This document shows, one piece after another, positions 19,129 through 27,708 of a stretch of 64,000 nucleotides of DNA. The stretch is from Myxococcales bacterium. GTDB lineage: Bacteria; Myxococcota_A; Polyangia; Haliangiales; Haliangiaceae. Both the position numbers and the translations under genes were made by a program. How positions within the stretch are numbered: position 1 is the stretch's first letter; every line of letters begins with the position of its first letter. The stretch is taken from positions 1-64,000 of the forward strand of contig CANKMW010000034.1 of assembly GCA_947483555.1 (NCBI GenBank), in the 5' to 3' direction. Under the pieces are notes generated by a model. That model saw only the letters and a program-made list of their open reading frames with translations, made no database searches and had not been told where the DNA came from.

Positions 19129-20622
19129 ATGCAAGTGCGCTACGACCTGTGCATCCTCGGTGCCGGCCCGGCCGGCATCGCCGCCGCAGCCCGCGCTCAC
19201 GCCCTGGGCAAGGCCGTGGCGCTCGTCGAGCCGGCGCGGCCGGGTGGCGCCGGCATCGCCGATGGCGCGCTGTCGTCGAAAACGTTGTGGCACCTGGCCA
19301 TGGACTTCGTGCGCGCCCGCCGCACCGACCGCGGCTGGCACGGCGGCGCACTCGAGCTGTCGTGGCCCGACGTGACGGCGCAGGTGCGGGCGGCGTGCGA
19401 GGAGGCCTGGGGCCAGGCCGAGCGACTGCTGGCGCGGCTGGCGGAACCAGCACCGGGCGGGGGCCCGCCGGCCGGTCGCGGCGGCGGTCGCGTCGATCGG
19501 GTCCGCGGTCGCGGCCGCTTCATCGCCCCCGACGTCGTCGAGGTCGTCGACGGCGACCACGACGGCGCGCGAACCATCGCCGCCGATCGCTTCTTGATCG
19601 CGGTCGGATCGCGGCCCCGCGGCTTGCCGGGCGTCGACGTCGACGGCGAGCGCGTGCTGACCAGCGATCACGTCGAGCACGTCGCCACGCTGCCGCCCAG
19701 CCTCGGCATCGTGGGCGCCGGTGTGGTCGGCTGCGAGTACGCCACCATCTTCGCCGGCTTCGCCCGCACGGCGGTCGAGCTGTTCGACCGCGGTCCGCGC
19801 ATCCTGCCGTTCGAGGACGACGACGTCTCGGCGGAGATCGCGGGTAGCTTCCGGCGCGCCGGCGTCCAGATCCACGCCCGGGCCCAGCTCGAGGAGCTGC
19901 GCGTCGATGGCGACGGCGTGCACCTGGTCGCCCGGCTCGGCGACCGCGGCGAGGTCTTCGAACGGCGGCTGGCGCGGGTCCTGCTCGCGGTCGGCCGCGT
20001 CGCGGCCATCGACGGGCTCGGCCTCGACCACGCCGGCGTCGTGGTGGCAAAGGGCGCCATCGCCTGCCAGGCCCCGGGCACCTGCCGGACCTCGGCCGCC
20101 CACGTGTGGGCGGCCGGCGACGTCAGCGCCGATGTCATGCTGGCCAACGTCGCCGAACAGGAAGGCCGCCACGCCGTCGACGACATGTTCGGCCTGGCGC
20201 CACCACCGATCCGCTACGACGCGCAATCGGCGATCTACTTCTTCCGCCCCGAGGTCGCCGCCGTCGGTCTCAACGAGCAACTGTGCGTCGCCAAGGGCCA
20301 ACCGTACCGCGCCGCCGTCGTACGTCTCGGGCTGTTGCGGCGCGCCATCGCGATGCGCGCCACCGACGGCTTCGTCAAGCTGCTGGCGGCGCCCGATGGC
20401 CGGCTGCTCGGCCTGCGCGTGGTCGGCCCGCAGGCGTCGAGCTGCATCCAGGGCGTGGCGCTGCTCATCGAGCAGGGCGGCTCGCTCGCCGATCTCGACC
20501 GCTGCTTGCACCCGCACCCGGCGGTGACCGAGGGCGTGCAGGAGGCGGCCCGCCTCTTGCTTGGCACCTCCGCCCACCCGCCCGACGCGTTTCCCGATCT
20601 GGTCTCGGTGATCGAGCGCTGA
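19129..20622 (+). CDS. FAD-dependent pyridine nucleotide oxidoreductase without redox cysteines
   Basis: A 497-residue flavoprotein of the class-I disulfide-reductase fold (dihydrolipoamide dehydrogenase / soluble transhydrogenase group). The FAD-binding motif is LGAGPAGIAAA at the N-terminus, the NAD(P)-binding motif is VGAGVVGCEYA at about 200-210, VWAAGDVSA marks the second FAD contact, and the C-terminal interface motif HPHPAVTEG carries the His-Glu pair. The usual active-site segment GG-x-C-x(4)-C is replaced by GGAGIADGALSSKTL, with no cysteine. Classical disulfide reduction is therefore ruled out; an NAD(P)H transhydrogenase-like or quinone-reducing role is possible. Start is ATG 19129. 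It is upstream of phoB but separated by a regulated promoter region. Confidence 0.87.
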   Translation: MQVRYDLCILGAGPAGIAAAARAHALGKAVALVEPARPGGAGIADGALSSKTLWHLAMDFVRARRTDRGWHGGALELSWPDVTAQVRAACEEAWGQAERLLARLAEPAPGGGPPAGRGGGRVDRVRGRGRFIAPDVVEVVDGDHDGARTIAADRFLIAVGSRPRGLPGVDVDGERVLTSDHVEHVATLPPSLGIVGAGVVGCEYATIFAGFARTAVELFDRGPRILPFEDDDVSAEIAGSFRRAGVQIHARAQLEELRVDGDGVHLVARLGDRGEVFERRLARVLLAVGRVAAIDGLGLDHAGVVVAKGAIACQAPGTCRTSAAHVWAAGDVSADVMLANVAEQEGRHAVDDMFGLAPPPIRYDAQSAIYFFRPEVAAVGLNEQLCVAKGQPYRAAVVRLGLLRRAIAMRATDGFVKLLAAPDGRLLGLRVVGPQASSCIQGVALLIEQGGSLADLDRCLHPHPAVTEGVQEAARLLLGTSAHPPDAFPDLVSVIER

Positions 20623-20667
20623 TCCGCTCGCTTGGACGGTGGGACGTTTCCCACCGGCCACCGTGCC

Positions 20668-20683
20668 GTCACACCGCCGTCAC
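20668..20683 (+). promoter_or_regulatory. Putative Pho box in front of phoB
   Basis: GTCAC-ACCGCC-GTCAC: two direct GTCAC repeats with an 11-bp period on the coding strand, matching the architecture of the PhoB operator (two CTGTCA half-sites 11 bp apart). TGCTAA at 20692-20697 is a possible -10 element and lies only about 10 bp from the start codon, so the transcript would be nearly leaderless. Confidence 0.65.
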
Positions 20684-20706
20684 CATCGGCGTGCTAAGGC
20701 TTCACC

Positions 20707-21417
20707 ATGAGTGGACGCGTGCTGGTGATCGAAGACGAGGTCGATCTCGCGACGACGCTCGAGTACAACCTGCGCGCCGAGGGCTTCGACGTCCGCATCG
20801 CGCACGACGGGCGCGCCGGCCTCGCCGCGGCGACCGCCGATCCGCCGCCGGACGTGATCGTCCTCGATCTCATGCTGCCTGATCTGTCGGGGACCGAGAT
20901 CTGCCGCCGGCTCCGCGAGAACGATCGGACCCGCGACGTGGCGGTGATCATGTGCACCGCCAAGGGCGAGGAGATCGACCGCGTGGTCGGCTTCGAGGTC
21001 GGCGCCGACGACTACGTCGTCAAGCCGTTCAGCGTCCGCGAGCTGATCCTGCGCGTCCGGGCCCAGCTGCGACGGCGAACCCAGCGCGCCGAGGGCGAGC
21101 CGTCGCTGATCGGCTTCGGGCGGCTCGAGATCGATCACGACGCCCACCGGGCCTGGGTCGACAAGACCGAGATCGCCCTGACCGCACTCGAGTTCAGGTT
21201 GTTGCACGCCTTCCTGACCCGGCGCGGCCGGGTCCAGACCCGCGACGCCTTGCTCAGCGACGTGTGGGGGATCGACGCCGACGTCACCACCCGCACCGTC
21301 GACACCCACGTCAAGCGGCTGCGCGAGAAGCTCGGCGAGGCTGGCGCCTACATCGAGACGTTGCGGGGGGTCGGATATCGCTTCAAGAGCGAGCCCGACG
21401 CCGAGGCGGAGGGGTGA
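20707..21417 (+). CDS. phoB: Phosphate regulon response regulator PhoB
   Basis: A 236-residue OmpR/PhoB-class regulator. The receiver domain (1-120) has acidic pocket Glu9-Asp10, phospho-acceptor Asp54 in IVLDLMLPD, and Lys106 in YVVKPF. The winged-helix DNA-binding domain (about 140-230) shows LTALEFRLLHAFL, the recognition helix TRTVDTHVKRLREKLG and the wing IETLRGVGYRFK. It activates phosphate-starvation genes when phosphorylated by PhoR. It overlaps phoR by GTGA. Its own promoter carries a Pho-box-like repeat, which implies autoregulation. Confidence 0.96.
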   Translation: MSGRVLVIEDEVDLATTLEYNLRAEGFDVRIAHDGRAGLAAATADPPPDVIVLDLMLPDLSGTEICRRLRENDRTRDVAVIMCTAKGEEIDRVVGFEVGADDYVVKPFSVRELILRVRAQLRRRTQRAEGEPSLIGFGRLEIDHDAHRAWVDKTEIALTALEFRLLHAFLTRRGRVQTRDALLSDVWGIDADVTTRTVDTHVKRLREKLGEAGAYIETLRGVGYRFKSEPDAEAEG

Positions 21418-22622
21418 TCGCGGCGCTGGTCGTGCTCGCGCTCGCGCTGGTCGCAGCGCTGATCAAGGTCGCACTCACGCACCGGCGGCTGACCAGCCTC
21501 GCCCGGCAGACCCACGATGTCGTCCGCGATCACGCCCCGCGGGTCCGGGGCGGCGGCGAGGTCGAGCGCTGGATCAACGCGCTGGCCGAGGACGCCGAGC
21601 GCGGTCGCGCGGCGCTGGCCCACGAGCGGACGTTGCTCGCCGCGGTCGCCGATGGGCTCACCCAGGGCGTGATCGTGATCGATGGCGAGCACCGCATCGA
21701 GCTGCTCAACGACGCCGCCTGCAAGATGCTCGACGTCCAGCGTTCGTTGGTCGGCGAGCCGTTGTTCGAGCTGGTTCGCATCCCCGAGCTGCGCGAGTTC
21801 ATCGACCGCCCGGACGATTCCGTCCTCGAGGTCGAGCTGCCGAGCGGCGCGCGGGCGCTGATCCGCGCCGCCCGTACCCTCGGCCACGCCGGACGGGTGC
21901 TGTTGCTCGAGGACGTCACGACGGTGCGCCGGCTCGAGTCCGTGCGCCGCGACATCGTCGCCAACGTGTCCCACGAGCTGCGCTCGCCGGTCGCAGTCAT
22001 CCGCGCCAACGCCGAGACGTTGATGGCCGGCGCCAAGGACGATCCGCAGATGGCGGCGAAGCTCGTCGAAGGCTTGCACCGCAACGCCGAACGGCTGGCC
22101 CGGATCCTCGCCGACATGCTCGATCTGTCGCGGCTCGACGCCGGCCAGTACCGGCTCGAGGTCGGGAGGGTCATGGTCAAGTCGGTCACCGAGCAGTCGC
22201 TGAGCGCGGTCGAGACCCAGGCCGAGAAGCGCGGCGTCACGCTCTCGATCGACATCCCCGACGGGCTCGCGGTCAGGGCCGACGCCAAGGCGCTCGACCA
22301 GATCCTCGTCAACTTGCTCGACAACGGCGTCAAGTACACCGAGACCCGGGTGTGGATCGAGGCGCGTGAGGTGGGTGACGCGGTGCGGATCGAGGCCCGC
22401 GACGACGGCCCCGGCCTCGCCGACAAGCACCGCGAGCGGGTGTTCGAACGCTTCTACCGCGCCGACCCGAGCCGGTCGCGCGAGGCGGGGGGCACCGGGC
22501 TCGGCCTGTCGATCGTCAAGCACCTCGTCGAGAGCATGGGCGGTGCGGTCGGCGTCGAGCCAAACCAGCCCCGGGGCAGCGTTTTCTGGATTCGACTGCC
22601 GAAGGCAGCTACGCTTGGGTGA
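21414..22622 (+). CDS. phoR: Phosphate regulon sensor histidine kinase PhoR
   Basis: A 402-residue sensor kinase starting at GTG 21414, which overlaps the phoB stop. One N-terminal membrane helix (VIAALVVLALALVAALIKVAL), a HAMP-like/PAS region (TQGVIVIDGEHRIELLNDAA), the dimerisation helix with phospho-acceptor His187 in NVSHELRSP, then the ATPase domain with N box (LVNLLDNGVKY), G1 (ARDDGPGL), F box (VFERFYRAD) and G2 (GGTGLGLSIVKHL). With a single membrane anchor and no sizeable periplasmic domain, it probably senses phosphate through the Pst transporter and PhoU, as in the classical system. Confidence 0.95.
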   Translation: MIAALVVLALALVAALIKVALTHRRLTSLARQTHDVVRDHAPRVRGGGEVERWINALAEDAERGRAALAHERTLLAAVADGLTQGVIVIDGEHRIELLNDAACKMLDVQRSLVGEPLFELVRIPELREFIDRPDDSVLEVELPSGARALIRAARTLGHAGRVLLLEDVTTVRRLESVRRDIVANVSHELRSPVAVIRANAETLMAGAKDDPQMAAKLVEGLHRNAERLARILADMLDLSRLDAGQYRLEVGRVMVKSVTEQSLSAVETQAEKRGVTLSIDIPDGLAVRADAKALDQILVNLLDNGVKYTETRVWIEAREVGDAVRIEARDDGPGLADKHRERVFERFYRADPSRSREAGGTGLGLSIVKHLVESMGGAVGVEPNQPRGSVFWIRLPKAATLG

Positions 22623-22629
22623 CGACGAT

Positions 22630-23316
22630 ATGATCAGCCTGCACACCAGCAAGGACTTCGAGCAGGAGCTGCGGACGCTACGCGAACGGCTGTGCGCGAT
22701 GGGCGGCCGCTGCGAGCAGCAGATCCGCCTCGCCATGCAGGCGCTGACCGAACGCGACAGCGAGCTGGCCCGCAAGGTGATCGAAGGCGATCACGCCATC
22801 GACCGCGACGAGCTCGAGATCGACGAGCTCGCGTTGCAGATCCTGGCTACCCGCCAGCCGGTCGCCAGCGACCTGCGCTTCATCACGATGTCGCTCAAGT
22901 TCGTCACCGACCTCGAGCGCATCGGTGATCTCGCGACCGGCATCGCCAAGCGGGTGCTCGAGCTGGTGCCGCTGCCGCCGCTCGAGCCCAAGGGTGATCT
23001 CGGCCGGCTCGCCTCGCTGGTCCAGAAGAACCTGCGCGCGGCGCTCGATGCCTTCGTCGCCAAGGACGCCGACCGCGCCACCGCGGTGATCCAGGCCGAC
23101 CTCGAGGTCGACAAGCTCAACGCCACGCTGTTCGCCGAGTTGATCGCCTTCGTGGCGACCGATGCCGCGACCGTGACCCGGGTCCTGCCGCTGACCTCGG
23201 TGTGCCGCTCCCTCGAGCGGATCGGCGACCACGTCAAGAACCTCGCCGAGGGCGTGGTCTACATGGTGCGCGCCCAGGACGTGCGCCACCGGCCACTTTC
23301 GCGCCTCGAAAAATAG
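22630..23316 (+). CDS. phoU: Phosphate transport system regulator PhoU
   Basis: A 228-residue all-helical protein made of two PhoU three-helix repeats. Conserved metal-binding motif regions are seen in ARKVIEGDHAIDRDELEID and, in the second repeat, in ERIGDHVKNLAEG; LERIGDLATGIAK also fits. PhoU couples the Pst transporter to PhoR and represses the regulon in high phosphate. ATG 22630 lies 7 bp after the phoR stop. Its place between phoR and pstS, rather than after pstB, differs from the E. coli order. Confidence 0.95.
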   Translation: MISLHTSKDFEQELRTLRERLCAMGGRCEQQIRLAMQALTERDSELARKVIEGDHAIDRDELEIDELALQILATRQPVASDLRFITMSLKFVTDLERIGDLATGIAKRVLELVPLPPLEPKGDLGRLASLVQKNLRAALDAFVAKDADRATAVIQADLEVDKLNATLFAELIAFVATDAATVTRVLPLTSVCRSLERIGDHVKNLAEGVVYMVRAQDVRHRPLSRLEK

Positions 23317-23331
23317 GATCTCTTCGCGCTC

Positions 23332-23347
23332 GTCACCGTCGTGTCAC
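23332..23347 (+). promoter_or_regulatory. Putative Pho box in front of pstS
   Basis: GTCAC-CGTCGT-GTCAC, two direct repeats with an 11-bp period on the coding strand, 44 bp before the pstS ATG. It has the same form as the site before phoB and the site before the transporter gene at 55686. It suggests that pstSCAB has its own promoter in addition to any read-through from phoBRU. Confidence 0.65.
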
Positions 23348-23391
23348 ACGGGCGCCGCAGGCGCGCCGCAACCGACGGCTAGCTTGCCAGG

Positions 23392-24414
23392 ATGAAGACC
23401 TGGATCGCTCTGTTCGCCGTCTTGTTGGCCGGTTGCGGTAAGAAGACTTCTGGTCCGGGTGGCTCATCGGTCACCCTCAACGGCAGCGGCTCGACGTTCC
23501 AGAAGTCGTTCCAGGAGGTCGCGATCGAGGGCTTCGGCAAGGCCAACCCGGGGATCACGATCAACTACGGCGGCGGCGGCTCCGGCAAGGGACGCCAGGA
23601 CTTCGCCGACCTGGTGACCGACTACGGCTGCACCGATTCGCCGTACAAGCCTGACGACAAGGCCAAGGCCAAGGGCGGCGAGCTGCTCTACGTTCCGATC
23701 CTGCTCGGTGCCATCACGGTCAGCTACAACGTCGACGGCCTCGACACGTTGCAGCTGTCGGCCGAGACGATCGCCAAGATCTTCCAGCGCGATATCCAGA
23801 AGTGGAACGACCCCGCGATCGCGGCCGACAACCCCGGCGCGACGCTGCCCGACGCCGGCATCGTGGTCGCCCATCGCTCCGACGGCTCGGGCACCACCCA
23901 CCAGTTCACGATGTTTCTCGACGCCGCCGCCAGCGGGACCTGGAAGCTGAAGAGCGGGTCGACCGTCGAGTGGTCGGCCGACACCCAGGCTGGCAATGGC
24001 AACGGCGGCGTGGCGCAGATCATCCAGTCGACCAAGAACTCGATCGGCTACGTCGACCTGCCCGACGCCAAGGCGTCGGGCCTGAAGTTCGCCGCGGTCA
24101 AGAACGCCGCCGGCAAGTACATCGCCCCGTCGGCGGCGGCCGCCCAGGCCGCCGGCGATGGCGTCGAGATCAAGGATGACCTGACGTTCGTGTCGGTCAA
24201 CGCGAAGGGTGAAGCGGCCTATCCGATCACCGCGCCGACCTGGTGCATGGTCTACACCAAGCCGGCCGACAAGGCGAAGGGCGCGGCGCTCAAGAAGTAC
24301 TTCGAGTTCATGGTCGGCGACGCCCAGAAGCTGGTGCCCGAGATCGACTACGCGCCGCTGCCGAAGCCGCTGCAGGACAAGGCGCTCGCGGCGGTGGCGA
24401 AGATCCAGACCTGA
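23392..24414 (+). CDS. pstS: Phosphate-binding lipoprotein PstS
   Basis: A 340-residue substrate-binding lipoprotein: signal MKTWIALFAVLLAGC with lipidation at Cys15, then the PBP fold with phosphate-ligand segments GSGSTFQKSF, GGSGKG, a TDSP loop (CTDSPYKPDD) and RSDGSGTTHQF. It captures phosphate outside the inner membrane and delivers it to PstCA. Its stop overlaps the pstC start by 1 nt. The gene is preceded by a Pho-box-like site. Confidence 0.96.
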   Translation: MKTWIALFAVLLAGCGKKTSGPGGSSVTLNGSGSTFQKSFQEVAIEGFGKANPGITINYGGGGSGKGRQDFADLVTDYGCTDSPYKPDDKAKAKGGELLYVPILLGAITVSYNVDGLDTLQLSAETIAKIFQRDIQKWNDPAIAADNPGATLPDAGIVVAHRSDGSGTTHQFTMFLDAAASGTWKLKSGSTVEWSADTQAGNGNGGVAQIIQSTKNSIGYVDLPDAKASGLKFAAVKNAAGKYIAPSAAAAQAAGDGVEIKDDLTFVSVNAKGEAAYPITAPTWCMVYTKPADKAKGAALKKYFEFMVGDAQKLVPEIDYAPLPKPLQDKALAAVAKIQT

Positions 24415-25271
24415 TGGCGATCGATCTGCGAGGCAAGCGCGCCCATGCGGACACGGCGTTCCGCTGGCTCGCGTTCGCCTCCGCGGCGATCGTCCTGCTG
24501 GTGCTGGCGTTGATCGCCTTGACGATGGCGGGCCGCGCCGTCCCGGTTCTGGACCGGATGGGGCTCGAGTTCTTCACCTCGCGCCGGTGGTCCCCGGCCG
24601 ACGGCCGCTTCGGCGCGTTGCCGTTCCTGTGGGGCACGCTGTACACCGCGGCGATCGCGGTCGCGCTCGCGGTTCCGGTCAGCCTGGGGGTGGCGCTGTT
24701 CGTCACCCAGGTCGCGCCGCGCTGGCTGCGGGCGCCGATCGTGTACCTCCTCGACCTGCTCGCGGTCGTGCCGTCGGTGGTGTTCGGCCTGTGGGGCGTG
24801 ATGGTGCTGTCCCAACACTTCGGGCTGGGACGCTCGTTCCTGACCGCCGGCGTGATCCTCGCCATCATGATCACCCCGATCATCACCTCGCTGGCGCGCG
24901 AGGTGATCGAGACCACCCCCGAGAGCGAGAAGGAGGCCGCGCTCGCGCTCGGCGCCACCCGCTGGGAGATGATCGTGGGTGCGGTGTGGCCGCACAGCAA
25001 GGCCGGCCTGGTCGGCGCCACGATGCTCGGGCTCGGCCGCGCCATGGGCGAGACCATCGCCGCCGCGCTGGTGATCGGCTCGTCGCTTGGCCAGGTGACT
25101 CTCGACGCCTTCGCACCCGGCAACTCGATGCCGGCCGTGATCGCGAACGAGTGGGGTGAGGCCGACGAGCTCCACAAGTCGGCGCTGATCGCGCTCGCGG
25201 TGACGCTGTTCGTGATCACGATCGTGGTCAACATGGGCGCCAGGGCGATCGTCGAGCGGAGCAAGCGGTGA
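24414..25271 (+). CDS. pstC: Phosphate ABC transporter permease PstC
   Basis: A 285-residue inner-membrane permease with six predicted helices. The cytoplasmic loop contacting the ATPase is the EAA-like motif EKEAALALGATRWEMIVGAVWPHSKAGLVG, followed by GLGRAMGETIAAALV. ATG 24414 overlaps the pstS stop (TGATG), and the stop overlaps the pstA GTG start. It forms the channel with PstA. Confidence 0.95.
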   Translation: MAIDLRGKRAHADTAFRWLAFASAAIVLLVLALIALTMAGRAVPVLDRMGLEFFTSRRWSPADGRFGALPFLWGTLYTAAIAVALAVPVSLGVALFVTQVAPRWLRAPIVYLLDLLAVVPSVVFGLWGVMVLSQHFGLGRSFLTAGVILAIMITPIITSLAREVIETTPESEKEAALALGATRWEMIVGAVWPHSKAGLVGATMLGLGRAMGETIAAALVIGSSLGQVTLDAFAPGNSMPAVIANEWGEADELHKSALIALAVTLFVITIVVNMGARAIVERSKR

Positions 25272-26152
25272 TCGGGACCGTCACCGCGACCGACCTGCGG
25301 CCGCGCCGATCGTGGCGGCGCGTGAAGAGCTCGATCATGACGTGCCTGATGGGCGCGGCGCTGGTCGCGATCGTGATCCCGCTCGCGGCGGTCCTGTGGG
25401 CACTCTTCGACAAGGGCGCCGGGGTCGCGTTCCGATCGTTTCCCGACTTCTTCACCGCGGAGATCCCGGTGGTCTCGCGCCGCGCCGGTCCGGGCATGGG
25501 GCCGGCGATCGTCGGCACGCTGCTGGTCACCACCGGGGCTGCCTTGCTGGCGGTGCCGCTGGGGATCCTGGGTGCGGTCTACCTCCACGAGTACGGTCGG
25601 GGTTCGCGGTTCGCAGGGCTGGTCCGCTTCATGGCGATGGTGATGACCGGCGTACCGTCGATCGTGATGGGGCTGTTCGTCTACGTGATCTGGACCATGC
25701 GCTTCGGGTACTCGGCGTTCGGCGGCTCGCTGGGCCTGGCCTGTCTGATGCTGCCGATCGTGATCGGCTCGACCGAGCAGATGCTGCGCCTGGTCCCCAA
25801 CCCGCTGCGCGAGGCGTCGTACGCCCTCGGCGCGTCGAAGGCGCGGACCATCCTCACCATCGTGTTGCCGGCCGCCTCGCCAGGCATCGTCTCGGGTTGC
25901 CTGCTGGCGATCGCGCGCGCCGCTGGCGAGACCGCGCCGCTCCTGTTCACCGTCGGCGCGGCCAGCGCCTACAACCCGCACCTGTTCGAGGAAGCGAACA
26001 CGGCCCTGTCGGCGCAGATCTTCGGCAACGCGACCGCGTCGTTCGTGGCCGCCCAGGACCGCGCCTGGGGCGCGGCGCTGACGCTGGTGATGCTAACGTT
26101 CGTCGCGACCCTGGCCGCGCGACTGCTGTTCTCGCGAAAGAGGTCGGCGTGA
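25268..26152 (+). CDS. pstA: Phosphate ABC transporter permease PstA
   Basis: A 294-residue inner-membrane permease from GTG 25268 (GTGA overlap with pstC). The ABC-coupling loop is REASYALGASKARTILTIVLPAASPGIVSG, followed by ARAAGETAPLLFTVGAA, typical of PstA. It pairs with PstC. The stop overlaps the pstB GTG start by 4 nt, so pstS-C-A-B are translationally linked throughout. Confidence 0.95.
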   Translation: MIGTVTATDLRPRRSWRRVKSSIMTCLMGAALVAIVIPLAAVLWALFDKGAGVAFRSFPDFFTAEIPVVSRRAGPGMGPAIVGTLLVTTGAALLAVPLGILGAVYLHEYGRGSRFAGLVRFMAMVMTGVPSIVMGLFVYVIWTMRFGYSAFGGSLGLACLMLPIVIGSTEQMLRLVPNPLREASYALGASKARTILTIVLPAASPGIVSGCLLAIARAAGETAPLLFTVGAASAYNPHLFEEANTALSAQIFGNATASFVAAQDRAWGAALTLVMLTFVATLAARLLFSRKRSA

Positions 26153-26982
26153 AGGCTCCCACGATGACGCACGTCGAAACATTCTCCGAAGTTCTGGCGC
26201 CGGTCGTCTTCGATCTGTCGAGCCTCGAGGTGTTCTATGGCTCGTTCCGGGCGGTCCGCGACGTGACGTTGCAGATCCGCGCCCACGAGATCACGGCGTT
26301 CATCGGTCCCTCGGGCTGCGGCAAGACCACCGTGCTGCGCTGTCTCAATCGCATGAACGACCTGATCGCCGGCGCCCGGGTCGGTGGCCGGGTCACCTAC
26401 CACGGCGTCGATCTCTACGGTACCCAGGTCTCCGCCCCCGAGGTCCGGCGCCGGATCGGCATGGTGTTCCAGAAGCCGAACCCGTTCCCCAAGTCGATCT
26501 ACGACAACATCGCGTTCGGGCCCCGCATCAACGGCATCCGCGACCGCGTCAAGCTCGACGAGATCGTGGAGAAGTCGCTGCGCGCGGCGGCGCTGTGGGA
26601 CGAGGTCAAGGACCGCCTGCGCAGCTCGGCGCTTGGCATGTCCGGCGGTCAGCAGCAGCGGCTGTGTATCGCCCGCACCATTGCCATCGAGCCCGAGGTC
26701 GTGCTCATGGACGAGCCGTGCAGCGCGCTCGATCCGATCGCCTCGGCGCGCATCGAGGAGCTGATGCGCGAGCTCAAGAACCGGTACACGATCGTGATCG
26801 TCACCCACAACATGCAGCAAGCGGCGCGGGTCAGCGACCGCACCGCGTTCTTCACCGCCGAGCTCGACTCGCAGTCCGACCAGCGCACCGGGGTGCTGGT
26901 CGAGACCGGCACCACCGCCAAGCTGTTCTCCAACCCGCGCGAGGAGCGGACCGAGAACTACATCACCGGCCGCTTCGGCTGA
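26149..26982 (+). CDS. pstB: Phosphate ABC transporter ATPase PstB
   Basis: A 277-residue ABC ATPase from GTG 26149; an ATG at 26164 is a possible alternative. Walker A GPSGCGKTT (53-61), Q-loop GMVFQKPNPFPKS, signature MSGGQQQR, Walker B VVLMDEPCSALDP, H-loop IVTHNMQQA. It drives phosphate import through PstCA. The last 224 bp of the gene, together with 15 bp of downstream DNA, are repeated at 27709-27947, so this is the complete copy and the downstream one is a fragment. Confidence 0.96.
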   Translation: MKAPTMTHVETFSEVLAPVVFDLSSLEVFYGSFRAVRDVTLQIRAHEITAFIGPSGCGKTTVLRCLNRMNDLIAGARVGGRVTYHGVDLYGTQVSAPEVRRRIGMVFQKPNPFPKSIYDNIAFGPRINGIRDRVKLDEIVEKSLRAAALWDEVKDRLRSSALGMSGGQQQRLCIARTIAIEPEVVLMDEPCSALDPIASARIEELMRELKNRYTIVIVTHNMQQAARVSDRTAFFTAELDSQSDQRTGVLVETGTTAKLFSNPREERTENYITGRFG

Positions 26983-26997
26983 TTCGCACCGGCCGCG
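26759..26997 (+). repeat. Direct repeat A (pstB 3' end)
   Basis: 239 bp covering the last 73 codons of pstB, its stop and 15 bp beyond. It is matched by 27709-27947 with three base differences (positions 26844, 26876 and 26975 against 27794, 27826 and 27925). The two copies bracket a 711-bp segment containing the toxin-antitoxin genes. Confidence 0.97.
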
Positions 26998-27039
26998 CCG
27001 AGCCGCAAGACGATAACCATGGCAGCGCGCCCCGCTGGG

Positions 27040-27321
27040 TTACCGCCGACCGCGCCAGTAGCCGGGCCGTCGCTTGGTCGCGGCCACGGCGAGCACGCGG
27101 ATCTCGATAGGCAGCTCGCGGTACACGATGACGAACGGGTAGCGCTTCATCACGTACCGGCGAAGCCCCGGGCGCTTGGGATAGGCAGCCCACGCCTCGG
27201 GAAAGCGTGCGATGAGCTTGAACGCAGCGCGCACCGCTCGCGTGAAGCCCGTCCCGTACTTGGCGACCTCGGCGAGAAACTCGTCGCGCGCAGCGTCGAC
27301 GAGCCGAATCGGCTTGATCAT
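27040..27321 (-). CDS. RelE/ParE-family toxin
   Basis: A 93-residue basic protein, MIKPIRLVDAARDEFLAEVAKY, with the family pattern FPEAWAAYPKRPGLRRYVMKRYPFVIVYRE and the C-terminal KRRPGYWRGR. RelE/ParE toxins inhibit translation or DNA gyrase. It overlaps the antitoxin gene by 4 nt in the usual antitoxin-first order. The pair lies between two copies of the pstB 3' end and is transcribed against pstB. Confidence 0.88.
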   Translation of the reverse strand: MIKPIRLVDAARDEFLAEVAKYGTGFTRAVRAAFKLIARFPEAWAAYPKRPGLRRYVMKRYPFVIVYRELPIEIRVLAVAATKRRPGYWRGRR

Positions 27322-27569
27322 CGCGGCGAGCGGATCATGCGCTCGGCCTCGGCGAGCACGTCCTCGGCGTCGTGCGCACCGCCACCGCCACCGAGCACCT
27401 GCTCATCACGGCGTCGGATCTCGTCGTCCCACGCCGCCTCGATCTCCACCGACGTCCCGGCCTCCTCGTCCTCGTCGACGCTGGCGAGCAGCTCGCGGGC
27501 CAACTCGATGCGCTCCTCGGCCGTCAGCTTCTTGGCCTGCTCGAGTACCGCGTGGGCGTTGCCGCTCAT
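27318..27569 (-). CDS. Antitoxin of the addiction-module protein family
   Basis: An 83-residue acidic protein, MSGNAHAVLEQAKKLTAEERIELARELLASVDEDEE, followed by EIEAAWDDEIRRRDEQV. This matches the short antitoxins paired with ParE/RelE toxins, which neutralise the toxin through their C-terminal part. The frame is open for 67 codons upstream, but that part is antisense to the duplicated pstB fragment, so ATG 27569 is chosen. A poly-Gly stretch (GGGGG) before the last 22 residues is unusual for the family. Confidence 0.85.
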   Translation of the reverse strand: MSGNAHAVLEQAKKLTAEERIELARELLASVDEDEEAGTSVEIEAAWDDEIRRRDEQVLGGGGGAHDAEDVLAEAERMIRSPR

Positions 27570-27708
27570 GTACGCAGCATATCGCGGTCGTGGCCTCGGG
27601 GCGAAGGTCCGGCGTTCTCCGCACGAGAAACGCTCTGCACCACGCTTTGCCCGAGGCGACCAGACTCCCGGCGCCTCCACGATCTTTCTCGTTACGTTCC
27701 GTCCGGTT

